Assembly (NCBI GenBank): GCA_011033025.1
Contig: WFMF01000274.1
Span: forward strand, 62,001-126,000
Length of the DNA: 64,000 nucleotides
Source of the DNA: Beroe forskalii
Lineage: Eukaryota; Ctenophora; Nuda; Beroida; Beroidae
Direction of reading: 5' to 3'
Part shown: positions 13,376 through 25,000 of the stretch, one piece after another
Numbering within the stretch: the stretch's first letter is position 1
Layout of the letters: every line of letters starts with the position of its first letter
Made by a program: the position numbers and the translations under genes
Notes under the pieces: generated by a model
Database searches by the model: none
The model's input: the letters and a program-made list of their open reading frames with translations, nothing else
What the model was told of the DNA's origin: nothing

Positions 13376-14275
13376 TTAAGTATTGCTAAGCTATTAATAC
13401 CGCTTTGTAATAATCACTGATTATTAAATTACAATTTGCCATCCCGAAAGTGACTTTTATATGATCATTTATATGATCATACTAAACTGCACTGAACACA
13501 TCAAATTGCCTAGATTTAGCCAAAACTGAGATATGCAACGAATCTTATTATACAAGGAAATAATTTCAGATTAATAATTATTTTAAATGTTTTCTTTTGA
13601 AGAAGATTTAAATCCTTCCAAATAATTATGATACTATTTCTGCCAGGTGTTCCCTATCGTTTTACCTCAATGAGGTGGCAGCCACAGAAAAGCCACAGGT
13701 GTGTAGACTAAAATCGTTCCTACTTCCTCACTGTCTTATGCTCGGGTTCCAGTTAAATCCTTGAGATCAGATCTCCTGTTGATTCCTCCAATATCTCTAT
13801 TTGATCTCTATCCAAATGTTGATCCCTCCTCCAATCCTCTGGTCCTATAATCCTCTGGTCCTATATAAATTGCTTCACGAGATTTTGCATCAGAATTGCT
13901 ATTTTGCATCAGAATTGCTATTACATCCCTAAAATCACAATCCCCGTTCGACCCTATATTTCAATTAACCCCTCATGTTACTCGCCACAGGTCCTATTCG
14001 GCCTGTACGGTAACAAAGTAGCCCTACACAGACTGGAAGATAATATTAAGGATTGTTACAATGTAACGGTGATAACATCTTACGGCCTTAATGTCACCTA
14101 TATGTAAAGCAAGGGATCATGATGGGAAATGGGTCGTAGAATCCAAAAATTAAAATGAGATTATTGAAAGTTCAGGCAATTTTAGGAACTCAAGTTTTTG
14201 CGCCTTTGTCAGATACTGAGTCAATCTGGCATGCCCCCCTGGCATTGAACATTTACGTTATAATCTTTCAATTTG
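13376..14275. other. Mostly non-coding; one possible isolated exon
   Basis: At 13991-14104 there is an exon-like stretch: an acceptor (CTCGCCACAG), an open frame of about 37 codons with two N-glycosylation sequons (NVT), then TAT-AT|GTAAAG as a possible donor. Only this frame is open. It could be an upstream exon of the extracellular-protein gene at 22 kb, with the mobile-element nest in the intron between them, but the phases do not join directly to 22008. I treat it as unproven. Confidence 0.25.
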
Positions 14276-15164
14276 AGTAACGGGTGATGACTATTTATCT
14301 GGAATTATTTCAATGTATTCTTGTGGGCAAATCGAGATCATGTTAGAGTTCAGATGTGCTTATTCTGGACCTAAAAAGTCTGCTAATTCAGAATAACATC
14401 ATGAGAAAATTTGAAAACCCTGTTTTCCCATGCTACTGGCCGTTTAGTTTGAGAAGGTACAAAAAATCTTGCACAAATTCAAAGATTGACTTCCAGACAT
14501 ATGATTTGGAAATTGCATTCAGGAGCATTCCCATCAGTTGCCATCTAGGTTTATTCATGAACTTCGTTAGCTGAGACACTAATGAAGACCTCTACATGCA
14601 TTTTTCGTTGAATATCAAGAAAATTCTTGGATTTTAGAGCTAAAATCACGCCAAATTTCTGGAAAAAGGTGTGTGTTTTTTTGCTATACCAGGCCTTAAG
14701 AAAGTCTTAGAACAGGATCTAGGTGGTCTGAACACTCAGATTTGATGGCAGGGACCTCATTAAACATATTTCATGTCTTTGGACCACATCCATTTATTGG
14801 TAGGCAGAATTTTGGATTAACAATTACCTGATATCGCAGTTTAATGAATGTGACATTATCCTAGAATTGACGATTTTAAACACGTTTTAGGTTCCATAGG
14901 GTCACCGCTGGATAAGTTAGTGATGCTACCTACTGCAGTCACTCTTGATACCCCCTGCTCAGAATCATCCCAAAGTAAGGCTTAATTAACACTTTTGGAA
15001 GTTTGGAGATAATTATTGTCATTCAGATTTTGTGCAAGTTTTTTGTACCTTCTCAAACTGATCAGCAAGTAGCATGGGAAAACAGGGTTTTCAAATCTTC
15101 TCATGAAAAGGGGAAGGAAAAAGTTTTTAAAACCGTAAAAAGAAAAAAAAAAGAGAAAAAGAAA

Positions 15165-15195
<31 letters not shown>

Positions 15196-15712
15196 GAAAA
15201 AAAGAAAAAAAAAAGAAAAAAGAAGGAAAATCGTCACAAACAAACAATGTAAATAGATTCATTAGGTGATGTCAGATACAGTTTTAACTGTAATATGTAC
15301 TATTGGGTGCACTGCGTTAAAACGCTCCCATTTTTGTTTCTCACGGTTCGATGCCCCTCATTCGATCTTCGTATCCTTTAGCAAAAATTGAGATTTAACA
15401 CATTTAAGATGGTATTATAATCTTCATTTTTATACCTGGATGCTTGGTCCAGTGAATGATAATCACCCTTATAGCTAGGACCATGGAATTCAAATTTTTG
15501 GCAATCTACATTTCTATCTAGCCTTTTCCCTTTATTTTCGTGTGTTGTGTGTTTATATTTTTATTTTATTTTTGGAAAAATTAACAGCTATGCAAATGTG
15601 GTGATACATGGTGCAGGAGCTGAACTTGGTATTTATGACAACTGCCACCCTTTGTTGGATCGTGGGCGATTGTTTACTTATGTTATCAAATAGGGAATCT
15701 AGAGTGGCTAGG

Positions 15713-18700
15713 TCCTAGAATAGCTACTTATAATTGTAATGGTCTGGGAGACGCGCAAAAACGTAAGTCGGTTCTCACTTGGCTGAAAGCCAAGCCTGAA
15801 GAAGTTATTTTTGTGCAGGAGACACATTCCACCCAGAGTTCTGAGGCTCTGTGGAGGAAGGATTGGGAGGTGATATTTACTTTAATCACGGCACTTCAAA
15901 CTCTACTGGTGTGGCGGTTTTGGTCAAACGTAACTCATCTATTAAGATAACTTCTCATAAGAGTATCTGTCAGGGTCGTGCAATTCTGATAGAAGCAGAA
16001 TGGGATGATATTAACTATTGTCTTGTCAATGTTTATGCACCTAATAATGATGATGCAAATTTCATGCAAACGGTGTTTATGGAGACCTTAGGTCGCGCCC
16101 GCGACGACTACGTCATTATGGCGGGCGATTGGAACACTGTTTTAGATAATACACTTGACAAAATGGGGGGTTCGCCGGCTCATGCTAACCGTAAAACTCA
16201 AGATATAATAAATAATATTAGCGACTACGGTATGAGTGATGTGTTCCGTTTAACCCATGACAATGAGCGTATCTTCACCCACTTTAATAAAAATGTAATA
16301 CTGCTTCACGTTTAGATTTCTTTCTCATTAATGATAAATTTTATTAATTTTCCTGTATGTTCCTCCGATATATCCCATGGTTTCAGATCAGACCATAGTT
16401 ATGTATCCCTAATTATACAAGGAACTTCTATTACACCTGGCAAGGGGTACTGGAAACTTAACAATTCCCATCTCCTTCAGGACGAATTCAAGAATGATAT
16501 CAGGAATATCATTTCTGATACAATGAATAGTAGTTTTGATTCCTATCGAGGAGTTTGGGACACTATCAAGTTTAAGGTTAAAGATTATGCTATTAGATTT
16601 GGTAAGAAATTAAATAAGGTGCGCGGAGAGGAGAAATCAGCTATAGAGTCCGAAATTGAGCGGATCAAGCGTATCCCAGATTTTATGACGGACAGTAGGC
16701 TGCGTAAGCAGTACTTTGACAATGAGATTAAATTAAACTCTATTATTGACCAAGAAGTAAAGGGTATTATAACCAGGTCACGTATCCAGTGGGTGGAGGA
16801 AGGGGAGCGCTCTACTAAGTACTTTTATGGTTTAGAGAAGTCTAATGGTAAGAAGAAATCTATCAATAAGCTAATTAATCATAACAGTGAGATTCTGTAT
16901 GATCAGAACGAGATCTCAAACCACGTAGTTGAGTTCTATCAAGCTCTTTACCGTTCGACCAACCCTACTAATCAAGACATTGATAACTATTTGATTAACT
17001 GTTGTCCTAACACACTAGATAGCGCCCTATCAGATGAGCTTGACGAGGAGATTTCTATCTCCGAGATGGATGCAGTAGTGACTAAACTGAAGAACAACAA
17101 GTCCCCAGGATGGGACGGGTTATCTGCGGAGTTTTACAAAGAATTCTGGGAAGAGGTTCGTCCGATATTGTTCAATACATTCTTAGAAGCAATAGAGACG
17201 AACTGTATGTCACCTTCCCAGCGTATCGGTATTATTACTCTTCTCCTAAACCCAAGACTCCAATGGAGTTGTCTTATATAAAGAATTGGAGGCCAATTAC
17301 TCTATTAAACGTTGATTATAAAATTTTTACTCATATCATCAAAAATAGAATTATCAAAGCTCTACCCTCTATTATCAGCAAGGTCCAAACAGGGTTTCAG
17401 GCGGGTAAGAGTACATGTGATAACCTTATTCTCATGAGTCTTACGCTTGAGTACTTCAACAAAACCCGGAGGATGAGGGTTTTCTCCTGCAAGTGGATCT
17501 GAAAAGGCTTTCGATTCTGTGGAGCACAGATTCTTGATTAAAACAATGGAAAACTTAGGTTTTGGCAATTATATAATTAAGTTGGTTAAAGTAGCTTTTG
17601 GTTGTATGAGTTTCGTAAATGTGAATGGCTATTTAAGTGCCCCTATTTATATCTTTCGTGGGCTGCATCAGGGCAGTCCTCTCTCCCAATCCTATTTCTT
17701 TTGGTTTGGTGGCTCAGATGTGCTCCTCCAAGTTATCTTTAAGGCCCGAAATAAAGGGCATAAACATCCATGGTGCTGATATTTTCCTCAGCCTGTTTGC
17801 AGATGATACGGATATTTTACCCAGGCTAGCATTCAGTGTATTGACGCGTTAGTGCAGGAGTTCACGGAGTTCGGGGTGCACTCGGGGTGTAGGGCTAACG
17901 TTACTAAGACAAGGTGTACCCCACTTGGTAGGGCTAGACATAACAAGGAGCTGCTTGACTGTATTACTAATAAGTATGGCGCTGATTTTGTTAAGCATTC
18001 CTTCACTGCCCTGGGTGTGGAGTTTAATAACAACATGTCTTTGACTGACATAAGTCGCCTTAACTATGAGTCTAAGCTGGAAAAGGCAAAGAATATCACC
18101 GATATTTGGAGCAAGCGAGACCTAACATTGCTCGGGAAAGTAAATATTATTAAGACATTAATTCTTTCCCAATTTACGTATATAGCTATACCGCTTCTGA
18201 AACCTAGCAATCTGATTATTCAGCGTGTCAACACTCTTGTTTTCCACTTCCTCTGGGGCTGTAAGAGAGACAAAATCAAACGGGATATAGTTACGAGGTC
18301 CAAGGAAGAAGGAGGTTTAGATATGATCTATCCTACAGATTTCATAATTGGTCTCAAATTAACCCTTCTCCGCAAGATCTTCGATGCCAACTATCATCAC
18401 TCTTGGAAAGATATTCTCTTACAACAGCTTAAATACCCTACTAATACTCTTATCTCCATAGAAAGGGTGGCACAGAAGGGATGTGATTACCTTCAAGACC
18501 TGCTAGACTGCTACGCGGAATGGAAGAATAGGGCAGCAACGAGGTATGCTGGTTTTGTTGATAGGTGTGTGGGGCAGTACAGACATAACAGGGTTATGGG
18601 GTAGGGAAACTCTGGGAGGACAGCCTCATTAGCAATTTTATTTTATATTTCGCATTTCCTCTCCAGTGATTCTAATTCCCTACTGTCCCATGGTCAATTC

Positions 18701-19433
18701 TGTACTAGATGGGACATTGATTCGCGGGAAATGTCGGAAACTGAATTTTCCATGATTCGTATTGCAATCAAACACTATTGTGAGGGCATAGGCGTCGGTA
18801 ACCAATATTGCTTGATCGATGAACGGGTCAATATTTCCACTATATTAGCAGAAAACTCAGGTTCACCAATCAAAGCAAGGGAGCTGAGAAGATTAATGAT
18901 GCCTTACATTGACCCTGAGACCCTGGCGCCCCTCCAGGAATGGTGTAGAGATCTCAATACGAGTTCTATAAACTGGGTGTCAGTTTTTAATAATCTGTAT
19001 ACATTAACCAACAATTACAAGCTCATCCAGTTTCAGTACAAACTTCTGTTGAGAATCTCAACTTGTAGGTATAGTAGATTTAAAATGAATATTGTTACTG
19101 ATAGCTCAAACTGTCTGAAGTGTAATCTCGCTATTGAAACACTTCCGCACATTTTTATCCACTGTCCTCACACCATTTCTTTCTTAAAGCAGCTTAAGAC
19201 TTTATTTTGCGGAAAATTGACCTATATAGGACAATAACCTAGTCCATTTTATCTTATTGAATCATAGTAACGATATTGTTAACTACCTAAATCTAGCTGC
19301 GAAATGGTATATCAGCAAACAGTTCCAGCTTGAAAAACCGTTGATATGGCAAGGTTTTGTGAGGCTTGTTCGGTTGGCTCTAACTGGGGAAAAGCAGAAC
19401 ATTGAAAGTGCTCTGCGTGGCACAATGTTCTAG
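15713..19433 (+). pseudogene. LINE ORF2: AP endonuclease plus reverse transcriptase, frame-broken
   Basis: An endonuclease/exonuclease/phosphatase domain comes first: ATYNCNG near 15720, VQETHS near 15810, GTSNSTGVAVL near 15890, GDWN near 16124, and DHSYV near 16390. The reverse transcriptase follows: KSPGWDGL near 17100, NWRPITLLN near 17285, GFQAGKST near 17393, a broken DLKKAFDSV near 17495, LHQGSPLS near 17662 and FADDT near 17797. A C-terminal CxxC...HxxxxHC cluster lies near 19109-19164, and the frame ends at a TAG at 19431. This is the L1/Tx1 layout. The reading frame shifts at about 15868, 16290, 17250, 17495, 17685, 17820 and around 18600 and 19230. Most shifts can be ascribed to one base in a homopolymer, so the true copy may be far less damaged than it looks. 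The product would act in target-primed reverse transcription. Confidence 0.85.
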
Positions 19434-19439
19434 CACTCA

Positions 19440-21080
19440 GGGGCTCTTCCATGAACACGTTTTTGTATTCTTAAGAACACTGTCACCTGATATTTTTGGG
19501 TAGTTACGAATGCTCTCCAAAAAATTTGTCCATGAAACTCGGATACTTGTTCGTAAGTGCATTGATTTACGAGTACTCTTGGACATTTACGAGTACTCCC
19601 TAGAACCCTTCGTAAGTGTGCGTGATTCACTGCTTTTGAGTCCGTGACCCCTCACGCAGTGTTCGTAAGTCAGAATTCACTCGTAAGTGTACTCGTAAAG
19701 TGTGCCAAGTTACGAAAAATCTTACGACCACTCGAGAGGGGTCTTACGAATACTCTTAGCTGCTCTCACTGAAATGAGCGTGTACCAACTCGTATATGAC
19801 ATTGAATAAATAAAGCTGAATTGTCGATTTTTTCGAATGGAAATAAATAAAAGCATCCTTTCAGATTGTTACACTCTTGTTTACATTCACTTGTCACTAT
19901 ATAACGAATCTTCAAGTTCACTGATAGTGATTCATTTTGAGTATTCGGTAGATGGTTTCTTCTCCTTCCAATAGCTTTTCAGTACTGATCAATCGATGAC
20001 GTAATACAAGATTGATCTATCGAGCCACCGATGATTATTCACACGTATTCCATAATTGTGAGGCTAAGTAAGTAAGTATGGAGATTGGAGAAGGGAATAA
20101 AACTCCTTAATCCTAGAAATGTACAACATCGATCAAGCAGAAAAAGAATTTATCGATCGTCTACGTAGCACAATCAAGTGAAAGGAAGCATGAAATTAAA
20201 TTAAACAAAAATTTGTACCAACCGAATTCATAATTTTTGCTTCATACCAAATCATTAACCACAATCATTAATGACAATTTACCGTCTCATCATGCCGTGT
20301 ACATACAAATACGATTCAGTACTAAAGTAATTTAAGATAAGACTAGTGTCAAAAATGTCGGACGCACCTACTTCATATCGGTTTAGACCCTCGCCCTACG
20401 GGCTCGGGTTAAAACCGGCTACATTCCTCGGGAAATATCCCAAAATGGTCCCGATAGGCCCGTGTCTATGTATTGTAATATAGCAATATGCGCTATGAAA
20501 AAAACTCGATCAAATAGTCTGTAATTCAATTCAATTTAAAAGATACGGTAAATGAGAAAAGAGAATCTGAAAAAAGGTAAATGGCAATATGGGTAAACGG
20601 GTAAAGGTATTAGGTAAATAAAGAGGGTAAACATGGTACACAGCACACTGAAGAAAAAGAGAACTCAAAGCAGCTTGACGCGGTTCCAAACAGCAAACTA
20701 CACACAAACAAACACTGAAATAGGTAATGAAATCGCTACACTCAATTCATAGTACGAAACACTGAAACATTGATACAACAACAAGTTTCCATATAAGGAA
20801 TAATGAGGTGACAAGGTACGAGAGGAGAGCATCCCGCTCTCAAATCCGCGTGAGAAATACCTACACCCTATTGGTTGGTGTTCATTACACGTGACATTGT
20901 CACATGTTTAGAGAGTATTCGTAAATCAATGTTCATGGACAGTGCGCGTGATATTTCAGGATCATTCAAACAGGGTCCGAGTGTTTCATGGACACTTTTG
21001 GAGAGTATTCGCAAATCGGGTACCATGTTCGTAGGAGTTACGAGTACTCTTAGGCGATTATTTCATGGAAGAGCTCCAGG
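19440..21080. mobile_element. Foldback element nested in the LINE 3' region
   Basis: The left end, GGGGCTCTTCCATGAA at 19440, matches the reverse complement of the right end, TTCATGGAAGAGCTCC near 21062. The homology goes on inward over roughly 200 bp in each arm, with shared ACGAGTACTC and GAGAG(C/T)ATTCG blocks. The interior (about 1.2 kb) has no open frame of note. It includes a segment near 20388-20465 (AGACCCTCGCCCTACGGG) related to one at 29058-29160. The insertion lies 7 bp after the LINE stop codon, so it did not disrupt ORF2. Confidence 0.7.
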
Positions 21081-21728
21081 AACCTAGTCGTTGCTCTTTT
21101 CTCTTAATTAACCCATACTCCCCACCTCCAATTCTGGGTGGCTTCTCTCTATTTCAGTTCTTTTCATGAATCAGGATACCTCTTATCTCCCATGTGTTCC
21201 ACCACTTTTGGTAGAGGCTCAAGCACTCACCACGCAATCCCTAGTGTTTGGGAAATTACGCCTAATAAATTTCCTTGTGTTTATTTTTAATTCTACCATT
21301 TCATTCATTTTTTTTTCAATATATTTTCCGTTTATGTACATTATTATTTACAATCCTGACTAGCAATAACCTTTACATCTTACCTTTTCCTCAGCTGTCT
21401 TTAATCACCTTTAATTCCATGAGAGTATCCCCACGCAGGTGACCGGTCATCCACTTCTGTAAAGACAGTACCAGAAATGACCCCTGACCTGACTCGTTAT
21501 TACAAGTTAAGGTTGGCCCGAGCCCGGGCCATGAGTCATTTGCTGGTAGCGTGGAATACTTTCTGTCCTATTAAAAATCACCAGATCTGGGATGGGGGCC
21601 TTCTGGCCACATCCACGCTGCTCCGCGGGAAACAGAACCTCTGTTTGGTAAGAGCTTATCGGCGGGGTCCTGTTTTCTCGCGGGTAGGGTGGGCATCTAA
21701 GTTCTGATAGTGATTTTGGGACACTGAG

Positions 21729-21774
<46 letters not shown>

Positions 21775-22007
21775 CATGATGTTATTCTGATTCAGCAGAC
21801 TTTTTAGGTCCAGAATAATCATATTTGAGATCTAACATGATCTCGATTTGCCCACAAGAATACATTGAAATAATTCCAGATAAATAGTCATCACCCGTTA
21901 CTTAATTATGGTAACTGCAGAATTTACTTGCTTCTTTTTCAAACATATTTCAATTTAAATTTGATTAATAACTCTCTTTTTTCTCAACCCAATCACCTCT
22001 TTGGCAG

Positions 22008-25000
22008 ATATGTTGCCTGGTTGCCACAGCCGACACTTAACCCTGGATCTCTACCACATGGGGGACAGGAAGCTATCTTTCCTCTACGACAACCTCGTCC
22101 CAGCTCTATCAGGTGACTGTGGTGTCGCGATATGTGAAGTGTCGTGATATGCACAAGGTGTCGTGATATGAGAGGTGTCGCGATATGCGAGGTGTCGCGA
22201 TATGTATTGACTGAATGCCGAAAATTCGGATCTATGCCACTAAAATGGTCCCAAAGTCATTAGTCAAATGAAGAGCATTATAAACGTGCCAACCTAACCT
22301 TGGGTAGCTCTTTTTTCCGAATTGCAATACTGAGAGTATCTATATCTGTCAGCCTGATAGCGTTTATTCTAGTGAGCAAGCGCACTGCATGAGTTCTACC
22401 GTACACCCCATCAGCATCTCTGAGCATTATAATAATATTATGGTCGATGTATTGACTCATAGGACAGCATTCTAATATTTTTCAATTTATGCATCAACTT
22501 TCCAATCATTGAACTCTTTCAACTCAGATTCGCTTGAAGAATGGACTAAGTACTCTAACATGACACTGGACGGGGCAGATATGATGCCCGCGATGCCCAA
22601 AAAATCCATCAGTTTGTACGATACTAAACAGCTTTGTGCCAACACCGGCCCTGAATTCAGTGAGTTATTCTCCTTACTTTATTTCCTTAATTTTTACTTT
22701 ATTTCCTTACTTCCTTACTTTTTACTTCAGTCTCTTGTTTCCTTGTTATTCTCCTTACTTTTAATGATTTTAAGGGGTTTATGCCAAAGTTAAAGGGACA
22801 GTTCGAGCTGTAGTTATGTGTGCGCGGCGTAAGTTTGCGCGGCGTACAGACATATTATTTATATGCCTTTACACCGCGCGAACCTACGCTGCGCGCACAA
22901 CGCTGCAGTTCGAACTGTCGCCGTTAATAATGAAAACGATCAACCAAACCAACAATTTTGTGTCTTTTTTCTGGTCTCTACGGTCACACCACACTACTAC
23001 ATCTTGCCGGCGATATATTTGCCTGAATAAAAACTCCCCTGGGAAAAGATCTCTTTGAATTAAAGCTTTTTTAAATTCTACAATCACACTGATATGAGGG
23101 TTCTCACGCAACTGCAAATTGTGCCTTTATCAACACTGGTCATATGGTTTAAAAACAATGGATATTGTGCAATATTGTGTTTCTTTTACATTCTTGGCCA
23201 ATTGTTTCAAAGAAAGAAAGAAGGGTAAATTAATTGGGCGTGAGATTTTGTTTGTATAATCAACCATGGCAACATCCAACAAATTATCCATCGGCGGCGG
23301 CACTAGCCTATGGCTCACTGGTAGGATCTCAAAATCGTGGCAATGACCAATCAGCGAACGAGTTTAATGTTTATGATCAAGTCGCGTGCTGATTGGCTAA
23401 TTAAAATGTTACAGTGTTAACCACTTTCAGCTATGACATCCCGCGATTCACAACCGTCCTTGACAGGTTCGAAGCTTGGTTTTGGAGTTTTTCTTGTTCT
23501 CAGTGATTTATATCCGGAATCAAAACGATGAACCCGGCTAATTTTGTGTCTGATTTGTGGTCTGCCTTACACACACCATTGACTGTTGTGGCCAATATTC
23601 TTATTGTGGCATAGACAAAAGCCCTGCTGTTTACAATTCAATGATCCATATTTTATGTAGAATATTATGATTTGATTGTCTCTGCATTAGTGCTTAATCA
23701 ACCCTAGGCCTAGCCACATGTCTTTTAAACAATGGATAGGCTACGAGTGCCGAGCTTTTGTTCTGCTTGATAATTTGACATAATTACGAAGTGTGCTGCT
23801 GATCTATAGAAAATTCCTGTCGTGAACTGATAATTTTCAACGATTTACGCAATAAGATACAGTTTTATAAACATAGGGCATCTTTAGTAATCTATAGAAC
23901 TATGGAAACAACTGTGGGTTACTGCCCATCATGACAGCGTTAGAAAACTGAAGTGGAAGCATTTCCTTTATATTTCTCAAACTTGATTCTTTTAAGTGCT
24001 GAAAAGTTCGAGGGAAATCACATTCTTAATCGAACTTCAACAAAATTTACCACTTCTTGCGAAATTGAATTTCAACAAATTTACCACTTTTTCCAACGAT
24101 GTTGACCACTTTCCACAGAGTCAGACCTGTGTTGTGGCGTGGTTGACTCCAACGGATTCTACACCCTGAGATCAGGAAGGAACCTGATTGCAGTGCCCCA
24201 TGACAACTCAACATCTGACGTTACAGCATCTGATAACGTTGCAGCTGATGAAGTTGTTACGTGGAAACATCGGCAGTGCAATGGTAAGCTCTTTACATTC
24301 AAAGTCTTTCCACAAGTTCAGTAAAAATGGCAATAATTGAGCCATAATTTTCATATCGGCATTCAGCCATCAAATCTCTACCTTCTTGAACCTTGATAGT
24401 AATAATAGTCGATACATGTTTCAGATTATTCCCACGAGGAGGTCAACATCTCCCGAAATCTTACAATATTCGCCACAACCCACACAGTACACATATCCCA
24501 TCTTAATGTGGACCCACTAAGATCTGTACTAGAGGAGGGGGAGGGGAGACGACGCTTCAAACGGTAAACAGTCGCGAAATCATTTTTATAGGAGGTTCAG
24601 GTACTTATCTTTTGGGTACTTTTGATCGTGATATTATTTTCCATGAAAATGAACCTGAACCCGCGAGTGCAAATATGTGACCATTCGCCGTTGAGCACGT
24701 GCGAGGGTCCTACGATCATCATGTTCGTATCAGATCATAATCTGTAAATGATGAAAATATCAAAATAATGTGACTATTTTGATCCCAGGTACGAGTTGGG
24801 TAGCCTGGTCCCCGGAGAGTACCTCAGTTCAGCACTTAAGCAGTTTTTTTGTTCACATTCACCCCCTCCTCCTCACTCCCTCCCCCTTAAAGTCCACTCA
24901 CCCTTACAGACTCATCAGACTCATCACTATCCCATCTGCGGAACCTTTTCTAGGACCCCCTTTTGTAATGATATGACTATCAATCCCAGGTACGAGTTGG

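Larger units (their letters stand above)
15107..21770 (+). mobile_element. LINE retrotransposon (L1/Tx1-like), plus nested insert
   Basis: TTCTCATGA at 15098-15106 and again at 21771-21779 is the target duplication; a run of 37 A (21733-21769) precedes the right copy, as expected for a LINE tail on the plus strand. The left end begins with an unusual purine tract (15107-15232). No ORF1 is visible, so the copy is probably 5'-truncated or lacks that frame. The ORF2-like coding region covers about 15.71-19.43 kb. Its 3' region is interrupted by a foldback element at 19440-21080. Without that insert the LINE would be about 5 kb. Confidence 0.85.
14276..21902. mobile_element. Foldback element, right arm split by a LINE
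   Basis: The left arm starts AGTAACGGGTGATGACTATT at 14276 and runs to about 14482. Its reverse complement appears in two pieces: the inner part at about 15024-15106 and the outer part at 21771-21902, which ends ATCACCCGTTACT. Joined, they restore an arm of about 210 bp with a spacer of about 540 bp (14483-15023). The LINE insertion explains the split. No transposase is visible. A target duplication of this outer element is not clear to me. Confidence 0.8.

Noticed and set aside
15003-15269. Lysine-rich open frame
   Set aside because: It is the purine tract at the left end of the LINE; no protein is implied.
21477-21660. Possible first exon of the GPI-protein gene (open frame with GTAAGA donor)
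   Set aside because: It lies inside the LINE 3' region before the poly(A) run, and its frame does not join in phase to the exon at 22008.
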